From positions 1-23,112 of the forward strand of contig DAOTVD010000407.1 of assembly GCA_034437075.1 (NCBI GenBank): a DNA stretch of 23,112 nt. Reading direction: 5' to 3'. Position 1 is the stretch's first letter; every line of letters starts with the position of its first letter. Below are positions 15,759 to 22,507 of this stretch, in pieces. The position numbers were made by a program, and so were the translations under genes. The notes beneath the pieces were generated by a model. It saw only the letters and a program-made list of their open reading frames with translations, was not told where the DNA came from and ran no database searches. This DNA comes from DAOTVD01 sp034437075 (GTDB lineage Bacteria; Chloroflexota; Anaerolineae; Aggregatilineales; J027).

Positions 15759-15830
15759 CAAAACAAACACAAATGTTTTTTCTGCCAAAACCGAGGGCTT
15801 AAGCCCTCGGTTTTATACGGATTTGTTTTG
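15759..15830. terminator. Nested inverted repeat with a 28-base palindrome, possible bidirectional terminator
   Basis: A perfect palindrome at 15787-15814 has arms AAAACCGAGGGC and GCCCTCGGTTTT around TTAA. Outside it, CAAAACAAA (15759-15767) pairs with TTTGTTTTG (15822-15830). The inner stem followed by four T on either strand could stop the minus-strand operon that ends at 15955, but the T run is short. It shares the GGGCTTAAGCCC core with the next palindrome, so it could also be part of an intergenic repeat family. Confidence 0.5.
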
Positions 15831-15881
15831 CGTTCTCCATTAGAAACCCCTTGGTTGTGCGATTATTTTAGGCATTTAACG

Positions 15882-15898
15882 AAGGGCTTAAGCCCCTT
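15882..15898. repeat. Palindrome with GGGCTTAAGCCC core
   Basis: AAGGGCTTAAGCCCCTT; the 12-base core at 15884-15895 is a perfect palindrome and the same as in the palindrome centred near 15800. CCCCTTGG occurs both here and at 15847-15854. It lies 56 bases after the end of the YbjN-like gene. Confidence 0.6.
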
Positions 15899-15954
15899 GG
15901 TAGCAAATGTAGCGCGGTTAGGTGAGTCGTTACACACAGCCTGGCCTTAAAGCC

Positions 15955-16728
15955 TTAAAACGGGATGTCAGTTGTGGGGTCGAAGTCGTCGTCATCGTCA
16001 AAATCATCGTCATCAAAATCGTCGTCGTCGTCGAAGTCGTCGTCATCAAAATCATCATCGTCGTCGTCGTCCGCCTCCCGCGCGGGTTCTTCCGGCGCCC
16101 CTTTGGATTTGATGGCCGACTTGTCGTTGGTGTCGTCCTCATTCAAGATGGATTCCAGATTCAGCATCATATCCCCCCGGTTGTCTTCCACGAAGCGTAA
16201 GCGGTGCCCGCCCAGAATAATCGCGTCATCCTCATCATCGTCCTCATCATCCACCCGGGTCGGCAGCGCGCGTGGGTTGGGCTGCGCATCGTCGAGTTCA
16301 TCATCAAAGCGCCCTTGGGCATTCTCGGGTTGGTGGGCCAGGTTGAATAATTCGGCATATACGCCCGCTGCATGGTGCGAAAGCGCGTCTAGGGCATCCA
16401 CAAAATGGCTATAGTCAAAGCCTTCGGTGGGCAGTTCCACCGCCAAGAAGACGTCCCCATCGGCGTCAATGCCCAGCTTGGTCATGTTCATTTCTAGGTT
16501 GTAGCGCAGCGCGTGATGATACAAACGCAGGCGCCGTTCGAACACGGGCGGGCACACCACCAGCGGATTGATGATGAAAAAGACCCAATGTTCGGCCAGG
16601 CGAACCATAATCCGAAAAGCCGACACTTTGGTGCGCACGCCGGTGATCCAGAGTTGCTCGCTTTCGCGGGAATAGGTCCAGCCGAAACGCTGAAAGAACT
16701 CGTCAATATCAAAAGGTGACACAGACAC
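15955..16728 (-). CDS. YbjN/CesT-like protein with Asp/Phe-repeat tail ending in DIPF
   Basis: A 257-aa protein starting at GTG 16728; its GGAG ribosome site overlaps the end of the epimerase gene, so translation is coupled. Residues 1-140 look like the YbjN/type III chaperone-like alpha-beta fold (FFQRFGWTYSRE, a long LYHHALRYNLEMNMTKLGID motif, DGDVFLAVEL). An acidic patch (VDDEDDDEDD) lies near 162-170. Residues 220-257 are runs of 4-7 Asp separated by single Phe, ending DPTTDIPF. That end matches the SSB C-terminal tip (E. coli DFDDDIPF) in its last four residues and its acidic/Phe character. SSB tips dock DNA-repair and replication proteins. The protein has no OB fold, so it is not SSB itself. 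Function unknown. Confidence 0.85.
   Translation of the reverse strand: MSVSPFDIDEFFQRFGWTYSRESEQLWITGVRTKVSAFRIMVRLAEHWVFFIINPLVVCPPVFERRLRLYHHALRYNLEMNMTKLGIDADGDVFLAVELPTEGFDYSHFVDALDALSHHAAGVYAELFNLAHQPENAQGRFDDELDDAQPNPRALPTRVDDEDDDEDDAIILGGHRLRFVEDNRGDMMLNLESILNEDDTNDKSAIKSKGAPEEPAREADDDDDDDFDDDDFDDDDDFDDDDFDDDDDFDPTTDIPF
15979..16071 (-). repeat. Coding minisatellite: Asp runs separated by Phe
   Basis: The coding strand holds GAT/GAC runs broken by TTT or TTC. The pattern is 7D-F-4D-F-5D-F-4D-F-5D-F-D, so the last part is a 33-base unit (4D-F-5D-F) repeated twice. Simple GAY repeats like this can change length by slippage in steps of three bases without breaking the frame. Confidence 0.8.
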
Positions 16729-16730
16729 GA

Positions 16731-17153
16731 TTAGGACTCCGTTGGTTGTTCGGGCAATTCGTAGAGCTCCACCAAGACGCCACCGGTGCTGCGTGGATGG
16801 ATGAACGCATAGTGTACGCCGTCGGGCCGGGTTTTGGGCACCTCGGTGATGAGTTCGGCGCCATGCGCGCGCAGGTGGGCCAGGCTGGCGTTGATGTCGG
16901 CGACTTCTAGGCAGATGTGGTGCAAGCCCGCGCCGCGTTTGGCCAGAAAGCGCGCCAGGGCGCCGTCTGGGTCGGTGGGTTGCAGCAATTCGATATGGCT
17001 TTCGCCCGCGCGCAAGAAGGCAATTTGCACGGCTTCCTCGGCGTTGGTTTCTTCGCGCTCTACCGCCAGGCCCAGCGCATCCCGCCAGAAACCGAGCGCG
17101 GCGTGCACATCCGGCACGGCCACGGCGATATGGTTGATTTTATGCTGCGCCAT
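16731..17153 (-). CDS. mce: Methylmalonyl-CoA epimerase
   Basis: A 140-aa protein of the vicinal oxygen chelate (glyoxalase I-like) fold with the epimerase pattern. Metal ligands fit H8 (NHIAVAV), E55 (HIELLQP), H79 (LHHICLEV) and E129 (VLVELYE). The spacing and length match bacterial methylmalonyl-CoA epimerase, which interconverts the 2R and 2S forms in propionyl-CoA to succinyl-CoA conversion. A GGAGGG ribosome site precedes the start. It lies in one strand set with acyl-CoA dehydrogenase. The propionyl-CoA carboxylase and mutase expected with it are not in this window. Confidence 0.92.
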   Translation of the reverse strand: MAQHKINHIAVAVPDVHAALGFWRDALGLAVEREETNAEEAVQIAFLRAGESHIELLQPTDPDGALARFLAKRGAGLHHICLEVADINASLAHLRAHGAELITEVPKTRPDGVHYAFIHPRSTGGVLVELYELPEQPTES

Positions 17154-17175
17154 GTTCCCTCCGGCAGGCTACAAC

Positions 17176-17661
17176 TTAATTGATGATTTCGCGCAGGGCT
17201 TCGGGCAATGCCTGGCGCAATGCGGCGACGATCTCGCGATGATGGCCGCGTGCGCTAGCCGGCGAGAGCACCACATCATGAAAAAACGACCCGGCAGCCC
17301 GCTCGATGAGCCAGTGATCGGCCCCATAGCGCGGCAAATCGGGGTCGTCGTCCAGCGTATCGAAGCGGTTCAGGCGCAACGCGGCCAACACGCTCGCGAA
17401 GCGCGCGCTCTCGGGGCGAAAATCATAATCAAAGGGCGCGCCATGGTCGTCAAAGCGCGTATACACCACGCGCAAGCCGACGGCCTCGCCGACGCCGCGC
17501 GTCAGGGTGGCCACGCTATCCGGGCTGCGTGCATCATGGTAACGAACCGTCACGCGGACGGCCTCGTGCACGCCAGGCGTGGCCATCACGCGGCGCAGGG
17601 GGGCCTCGCCCACCAACGACGCGACCCCGCGCAGGGCTTCGGCTCCGCGATCAAACGTCAT
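17176..17661 (-). CDS. Hypothetical protein (161 aa) between SPFH and epimerase genes
   Basis: The ATG overlaps the SPFH stop (ATGA), so the two are translationally coupled; the epimerase gene follows 22 bases after this stop. The protein is soluble and rich in Arg, Ala, Asp and His. Visible features are VRVTVRYHDARSPD, VGLRVVYTRFDDHGAPFDYDF, a run of acidic residues (FDTLDDDPDLPRYG), and helices at the end (REIVAALRQALPEALREI). No signal peptide, membrane segment or known motif is seen. I do not recognise a family. Confidence 0.8.
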   Translation of the reverse strand: MTFDRGAEALRGVASLVGEAPLRRVMATPGVHEAVRVTVRYHDARSPDSVATLTRGVGEAVGLRVVYTRFDDHGAPFDYDFRPESARFASVLAALRLNRFDTLDDDPDLPRYGADHWLIERAAGSFFHDVVLSPASARGHHREIVAALRQALPEALREIIN

Positions 17662-18608
17662 CCGGTGGGCAGGTTAAAGCCGGTTTCGTCGCGGATGATC
17701 TCCCGCAGAGCGCCCAAGGAACTGAGCACGCCCGTGGCTTCATAGGGGATAAAGACCTTGGTACCGTTGCCGTTGCTCATCTGGGGCAGGGTTTCTAGGT
17801 AGCGCAGCGCGATCATATATTGCACCAGGTTTTGCTCGCCCACGGCGGCCTTGATGGCCTCGATGGCTTTGGCCTCGGCTTCGGCTTCCACCTCGCGGGC
17901 GCGCGCTTTGGCTTCGGCGGTGCGCAAGACGGCCTGGGCCTCACCTTCGGCTTCTGCGATGCGCGAGTCGCGCTCGCCTTCGGCGCGCAACACGGCAGAG
18001 GCTTTTAAGCCTTCGGCTTCTAGGATTTCGGCGCGGCGCTTGCGCTCGGCGGTCATTTGCAGTTCCATCGTCTCGGAGACGCGCGGCGGCGGGTCGATGT
18101 CTTGCAGTTCGACGCGCGTCACATCAATGCCCCATTGATCGCTGACATCATCCACCACTTCGCGAATGCGGGTGTTGATGAACTCGCGCGAGCTCAGCGT
18201 TTCGTCCAGTTCCAATTCGCCGACCACATTACGCAGGGTGGTTTGGGTCAGCTTTTCGATGGCCTCGGTAAAGTTGTTGATGGCGTAGGCCACTTTGACC
18301 GGGTCCACGATGCGGTAATAGAGAATCGCGTCGATGCTCATGGTCACGTTATCTTTGGTGATGACATCCTGAGCGGGGAAATTCAGCAGGCTTTCGCGCA
18401 TGTCAATACGCCCGGTGCGCACCTTGCGCCGCCCGATGATCTGCCCCTGCGCATTGGCCACCTGCTCGGTATATTCCAGGGTCTTAATGCGGTCGATAAA
18501 CGGCACTAGAAAGTTCACACCGGTGCTGCCGACGTGCGAAAACTTCCCGAGGCGCTCCACGATGATCGCTTCGGCCTGGTTCACCACCATCAAAGGAAAA
18601 ATGGCCAT
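17658..18608 (-). CDS. SPFH/Band 7 (stomatin-like) protein without N-terminal membrane anchor
   Basis: A 316-aa protein with the SPFH domain at about 8-190: EAIIVERLGKFSHV, GVNFLVPFIDRI, the conserved RREFI-like SSREFINTRI, and DVTRVELQDIDPP. A long charged coiled coil with Glu/Ala repeats follows (about 195-265), then the usual VQYMIALRYLETLPQM and a C-terminal tail. Bacterial stomatins normally start with a 20-residue membrane segment; here only about eight hydrophobic residues (AIFPLMVV) precede the domain, and no upstream start adds more because the previous gene ends 15 bases before. It may bind membranes peripherally. Stomatins scaffold membrane microdomains and often sit near NfeD, which is absent here. 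Confidence 0.92.
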   Translation of the reverse strand: MAIFPLMVVNQAEAIIVERLGKFSHVGSTGVNFLVPFIDRIKTLEYTEQVANAQGQIIGRRKVRTGRIDMRESLLNFPAQDVITKDNVTMSIDAILYYRIVDPVKVAYAINNFTEAIEKLTQTTLRNVVGELELDETLSSREFINTRIREVVDDVSDQWGIDVTRVELQDIDPPPRVSETMELQMTAERKRRAEILEAEGLKASAVLRAEGERDSRIAEAEGEAQAVLRTAEAKARAREVEAEAEAKAIEAIKAAVGEQNLVQYMIALRYLETLPQMSNGNGTKVFIPYEATGVLSSLGALREIIRDETGFNLPTG

Positions 18609-18623
18609 CTTGTTCTTCCGTCC

Positions 18624-19670
18624 TTATGCTTCGGGTATGTTCAATACAATTTTACCAAAAACCTCACCGCCTTCTAACGCGCGATGGGCTTGGGCGGCAT
18701 CTTCCAGGGCATAGGTCGCGCCAATGATGGCGCGCAATCGCCCACTAAAGATCAGGCGCATGACGTCTACATAATCGGCATAGGGCCCCATCGTGCTGCC
18801 GACCAGGCTCACATGCCGGAAGAAAAGCAGCCGATTGTCGATCTCGAAGGTCGGCCCGGCAGTATTGCCCACGGTCAGCACACGCCCGCCGGGCCGGGCC
18901 GCGCGAATGCTGAGCATCATGGTCGGCGCGCCGATATTATCCACCACCACGTCTACGCCGCGCTTGCCCGTGGCCTTAAACACGGCCTTGCCCCATTCGG
19001 GGTCGGCGCTGCGGTCGAAGGTTTCATCCGCGCCGAGTTCGCGCGCGGCTTCGCATTTTTCCGCCGTGCTGCCCACCACGTATACCTGGCAACCCAACAG
19101 CTTAGCGATCTGCAAACACGCCGTGTTGACGCCCCCGCCCGCGCCCACGATCAAGACGGACTCGCCCGAGCGCAACCCCCCGCGCGTGATGAGACTATGC
19201 CAGGCCGTCAGGAAGACCAGGCTCGCGGCGGCGGCTTCGGCAAAATCCACATGTTTGGGCAAGGCCAACAAATTGCGCGCATCGTAGACCCGATATTCGC
19301 AGTACGTGCCGCCGGCGGTCTCGCCGATGATGTGGTAGTTTTTGCACATATTCTCCAGGCCACGCCAGCAATACTCGCAGCCCGTGCAATCGACTTCGCC
19401 GGGGTTGAGCGCCACGCGGTCGCCCTCGGCCCAGCCCGCCACGCCCGCGCCGAGTTTGTCGATGACCCCGGCGCCGTCCGCGCCGAGAATATGCGGCAGA
19501 TCAACAGGCATACCGGGGATGCCTTCGCGCACCCACCAGTCCAGGCGATTCAGCGCGGCGGCCCGCAGGCGCACCCGCACCTGGCCGGGGCCAGGCTCCG
19601 GGGTGGGGAAGTCTTCAACATAAGTCAGTTTATCGGCGTTACCATGCTCGTGGATGACAACAGCGCGCAT
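18624..19670 (-). CDS. MDR-family zinc-type alcohol dehydrogenase/quinone oxidoreductase
   Basis: A 348-aa medium-chain dehydrogenase/reductase. The four structural-zinc cysteines are C95, C98, C101 and C109 (CTGCEYCWRGLENMC). The catalytic-zinc set is missing: the usual Cys near residue 40 lies in LNRLDWW, and the GHE motif reads GADGAG (63-68), so this is closer to the quinone-oxidoreductase/enoyl-reductase side of the family. The nucleotide-binding motif is GAGGGV after VLIV. It probably uses NAD(P)H on an acyl, quinone or enone substrate. The gene starts 30 bases after the acyl-CoA dehydrogenase and ends 15 bases before the SPFH gene, so it belongs to that operon. Confidence 0.9.
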   Translation of the reverse strand: MRAVVIHEHGNADKLTYVEDFPTPEPGPGQVRVRLRAAALNRLDWWVREGIPGMPVDLPHILGADGAGVIDKLGAGVAGWAEGDRVALNPGEVDCTGCEYCWRGLENMCKNYHIIGETAGGTYCEYRVYDARNLLALPKHVDFAEAAAASLVFLTAWHSLITRGGLRSGESVLIVGAGGGVNTACLQIAKLLGCQVYVVGSTAEKCEAARELGADETFDRSADPEWGKAVFKATGKRGVDVVVDNIGAPTMMLSIRAARPGGRVLTVGNTAGPTFEIDNRLLFFRHVSLVGSTMGPYADYVDVMRLIFSGRLRAIIGATYALEDAAQAHRALEGGEVFGKIVLNIPEA

Positions 19671-19700
19671 GATGCTTTTCCTTTCGGTTATGCTTGGCGT

Positions 19701-20891
19701 TTAGCGCAAGCCAAGTTCGTTACGGGCGATGACCAGACGTTGAATCTCGCTGGTGCCCTCGTAAATTTCGGTAATCTTGGCATCGCGGAAATAGCGTTCG
19801 AGCGGCATCTCTTTGCTATAGCCCATCCCGCCATGAATTTGCACGGCTTCATGCGTCACGAACATAGCGGTTTCGCTGGCGAAAAGCTTGGCCATGCTGG
19901 CCTCGGTGGTGTAGGGCGCGCCGGTTTCTTTGGCGCGCATTTTGGCCAGGGCGGCGTTGTAGGTCAGCAAGCGCGCGGCCTCGATGCGCGTTTTCATATC
20001 CGCGATTTTCTGCTGGATCATCTGAAAGCCGCCGATAGGCTGCCCGAAGGCGTGCCGCTCGCGTGCATAGACCAGGCTGGCCTCGTAGGCAGCCTCGGCC
20101 ACACCCAACGCCTGGGCCGCGATACCGATGCGCCCGGCGTCTAGCACGGTCATGCTGATCTTGAAGCCCTGGCCGGGTTCGCCCAGCATATTTTCCACCG
20201 GGCAGGCGTAGTCCTCGAAGATGATTTCGCTGGTGGCGCTGGCTCGGATGCCCAGTTTGGGCTCCTTTTTGCCCCGTGCGAAGCCCGGCTGGGTCGTGTC
20301 GATCAGAAAGGCCGTCACGCCTTTATGTTTTTTCTCCGGTTCGGTCATGGTAAACAGCACGATATAATCCGCAACCGGGCCACTGGTGACCCAACTCTTA
20401 CGCCCGTTGATGATGTAATGCGTTCCGGCGTCGTTAAGCACCGCGCGGCTGGCCATGGTGCCCGCGTCGGAGCCGCTCATGGGTTCCGTCAGGCTATACG
20501 CGCCGATTTTCTCGCCCATGGCCACGGGTGCCAGCCAGCGTTGTTTTTGGTCTTCGGTGCCAAAGGCCAGCAGGCTATGCCCGTACAACGAATTGTTGAC
20601 GCTCATGATGGTGCTGTGGGCCACGTCCGCCTTGGCGATTTCTTCTATGGCCAGCACATACGCGATAGTGTCCATCCCGGCACCGCCATAGGCTTCGGGG
20701 ACTTCGATACCCATCAGGCCCATCTCACCCATTTTGCGGATGGTATCGGTAGGAAATTCGCCGCTTTCGTCAAATTCGGCGGCAATGGGGATGATTTCTT
20801 TTTGCGCAAAATGGCGCGCGGCTTCCTGAATCATGCGTTGTTCGTCGTTCAGGCTCAGGCTAATGCCGGGCAAGGGTGCGGTTGCATCCAT
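19701..20891 (-). CDS. Acyl-CoA dehydrogenase (short/branched-chain type)
   Basis: A 396-aa flavoprotein that introduces the alpha-beta double bond into acyl-CoA and passes electrons to ETF. Start ATG 20891 has GGAGA at 20899-20903; a longer start at 20984 gives a Cys-rich leader without family likeness, so it was not used. Family motifs are YSLTEPMSGSDAG (FAD/substrate loop), RKSWVTSG, GFKISMTVLDAGRIGIAAQALG, ERHAFGQPIGGFQ and IYEGTSEIQ with the catalytic Glu at E378. The pattern fits butyryl-, isovaleryl- or 2-methyl-branched acyl-CoA types; substrate is not decided. It is the first gene of the minus-strand operon with an epimerase for methylmalonyl-CoA. Confidence 0.95.
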   Translation of the reverse strand: MDATAPLPGISLSLNDEQRMIQEAARHFAQKEIIPIAAEFDESGEFPTDTIRKMGEMGLMGIEVPEAYGGAGMDTIAYVLAIEEIAKADVAHSTIMSVNNSLYGHSLLAFGTEDQKQRWLAPVAMGEKIGAYSLTEPMSGSDAGTMASRAVLNDAGTHYIINGRKSWVTSGPVADYIVLFTMTEPEKKHKGVTAFLIDTTQPGFARGKKEPKLGIRASATSEIIFEDYACPVENMLGEPGQGFKISMTVLDAGRIGIAAQALGVAEAAYEASLVYARERHAFGQPIGGFQMIQQKIADMKTRIEAARLLTYNAALAKMRAKETGAPYTTEASMAKLFASETAMFVTHEAVQIHGGMGYSKEMPLERYFRDAKITEIYEGTSEIQRLVIARNELGLR

Positions 20892-21023
20892 TGTAATTTC
20901 TCCATAACAAACATTTATGCATGACAATTTGTTCGCTCCCCAGTATGACACCCCCAGGGGCGCAAAACAAGCGGCGCTCGCCACGGACTAGGGCGGAGGC
21001 AACCGCCCAAAACCCTGGTGCGA

Positions 21024-21051
21024 TTGACACGCGCGCCCAGCGTGGTATCCT
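21024..21051 (+). promoter_or_regulatory. Sigma70-type promoter for the hyp operon
   Basis: A perfect -35 box TTGACA (21024-21029), a 16-base spacer and TATCCT (21046-21051) preceded by TGG, an extended -10. Transcription would start near 21058, about 30 bases before the hypC start. It lies in the divergent gap between the acyl-CoA dehydrogenase and hypC genes. No operator palindrome was seen. Confidence 0.55.
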
Positions 21052-21086
21052 AATCATTAACCTATCATGAGAGCAAGGTACCCGCG

Positions 21087-21368
21087 ATGTGTTTAGCGAT
21101 TCCCGGCAAAATTGCCGAATTATATGAGGTCGGCGGCCTGACCATGGGCAAGGTCGATTTTGGCGGCGTCCTCAAAGAAGCCTGTTTGGCCTATCTGGAA
21201 GACCCGCAGATTGGCGAATACGTCATGATCCACGTCGGGTTTGCCATCAGCAAAGTGGACGAAGAAGAAGCCTTCCGCACGCTAGAAGCATTGCGCGAGT
21301 TAGGCGAATTGGACGAATTTAACGAGGCGCTTGGCATTACCCCAACGGGGGAGGAAACCGAGCCCTAA
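21087..21368 (+). CDS. hypC: Hydrogenase maturation chaperone HypC/HupF
   Basis: A 93-aa protein beginning MCLAIPGKI, with the essential C2 right after the start Met, then the beta-barrel part KVDFGGVLKEACLAYLEDPQIGEYVMIHVGFAISKVD, which is the full HypC family pattern. HypC carries iron with HypD while the Fe(CN)2CO group of NiFe hydrogenase is built, and escorts the large subunit. The gene is followed after 32 bases by hypD. No strong ribosome site is visible (CAAGGT). The last 25 residues are acidic and more variable than the core. Confidence 0.95.
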   Translation: MCLAIPGKIAELYEVGGLTMGKVDFGGVLKEACLAYLEDPQIGEYVMIHVGFAISKVDEEEAFRTLEALRELGELDEFNEALGITPTGEETEP

Positions 21369-21400
21369 CGCAAGGCCCGACAAGATAAAGGTAGCGGACA

Positions 21401-22507
21401 ATGAAGCATTTAGATGAATATCGGGATGGGGCGGTTACGCGGCAATTGCTAGACGACATCGCCGCGACGGTTACGCGCCCCTGGACGTTAATGGAAGTCT
21501 GCGGCGGGCAAACCCACAGCATTCTGAAAAGCGGGTTGGATACGCTCTTGCCGCCCGAACTGACGCTGATCCATGGGCCGGGGTGCCCGGTGTGCGTCAC
21601 GCCGCTAGAACTGGTGGATAAGGCCGTGCGCATTGCACAATACCCAAATGTGATTTTCACATCCTACGGCGATATGCTGCGCGTGCCTGGCTCGCAAGGC
21701 GATTTGTTCAGCGTGAAGGCCGCCGGGGGCGATGTGCGCATTGTTTACTCGCCGCTGGACGCGCTGCGCCTGGCCCAAGAAAACCCGGATAAAGAGGTCG
21801 TGTTCTTCGCCGTTGGCTTCGAAACCACCGCCCCAGCCAACGCGCTATCGGTCTTTCAGGCCAAGCAGCTTGGCGTGCCGAACTATAGCATTCTGGTGTC
21901 GCATGTCACCGTGCCGCCCATCCTGGCTGCGCTGTTGCAAGCCGAAGACGTGCGCGTGGATGGCTTTTTGGCGCCGGGGCATGTCAATGCTGTGATGGGC
22001 TATTGGGAATATGAAGCCATCGTCGAGGCGTACCCTGTGCCGATGGTCGTCACGGGCTTCGAACCCGTTGACCTGGCGCGCGGCATCCTGAAGGCCGTGC
22101 AACAATTGGAAAGCGGGCGCGCGACGGTCGAGAACGCCTACGAGCGGGCCGTTACGCGCAGTGGCAACACGGCGGCGCAGGGCCTCATTAACGATGTGTT
22201 CGAGATGGCCGACCGCAAATGGCGCGGGATTGGCATCGTGCCGGAGAGCGGCTATAAACTGCGCGCGCCCTACGCCGCGTATGATGCCGAAGCGCGCTTC
22301 CCGGATGTGGCGACCATCGTCACGGAAGAATCCGGCGTGTGCATCAGCGGCGAGATTCTGAAGGGCCTGAAAAAACCCGGCGATTGCCCGGCCTTCGGCA
22401 CCGAATGCACGCCCCAAAATCCGCTAGGCGCGACCATGGTTTCCTCCGAAGGGGCCTGCGCGGCTTATTATCGTTACGGACGCTTAGAGACAGCCATAAC
22501 GCCATGA
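21401..22507 (+). CDS. hypD: Hydrogenase maturation scaffold HypD
   Basis: A 368-aa protein with all HypD signatures: MEVCGGQTHS with C34, HGPGCPVCVTP with C62 and C65, SYGDMLRVPGS, FAVGFETTAPA, APGHVNAVMG, and the C-terminal cysteines for the 4Fe-4S cluster (VCISGEILKG, GDCPAFGTECTPQNPLG, GACAAYYRYGR). HypD is the site where CN and CO ligands are attached to iron together with HypC, using cyanide groups from HypE/HypF. The last bases overlap the start of hypE (ATGA). Confidence 0.97.
   Translation: MKHLDEYRDGAVTRQLLDDIAATVTRPWTLMEVCGGQTHSILKSGLDTLLPPELTLIHGPGCPVCVTPLELVDKAVRIAQYPNVIFTSYGDMLRVPGSQGDLFSVKAAGGDVRIVYSPLDALRLAQENPDKEVVFFAVGFETTAPANALSVFQAKQLGVPNYSILVSHVTVPPILAALLQAEDVRVDGFLAPGHVNAVMGYWEYEAIVEAYPVPMVVTGFEPVDLARGILKAVQQLESGRATVENAYERAVTRSGNTAAQGLINDVFEMADRKWRGIGIVPESGYKLRAPYAAYDAEARFPDVATIVTEESGVCISGEILKGLKKPGDCPAFGTECTPQNPLGATMVSSEGACAAYYRYGRLETAITP

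Larger units (their letters stand above)
15409..15954. other. Intergenic region with mobile-element copy and palindromes
   Basis: No convincing gene is seen in these 546 bases. Bases 15409-15570 should hold the promoter of the histidine-kinase gene, but I could not pick one with confidence. The 175-bp foldback element occupies 15572-15746, a nested palindrome 15759-15830, and a second GGGCTTAAGCCC palindrome 15884-15895. The rest is more AT-rich than neighbouring genes. Confidence 0.7.

Noticed and set aside
15965..16414. Plus-strand Ser/Lys-repeat frame
   Set aside because: It is the complement of the Asp/Phe repeat tail; the minus frame has a family-like N-terminal domain and coupled start, so the plus frame is a shadow.
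18684..20144. Plus-strand open frame of 486 codons opposite the MDR and acyl-CoA dehydrogenase genes
   Set aside because: It lies antisense to two genes with clear family motifs, has low-complexity Ala/Gly/His/Arg composition and no ribosome site; long antisense frames are expected in high-GC DNA.
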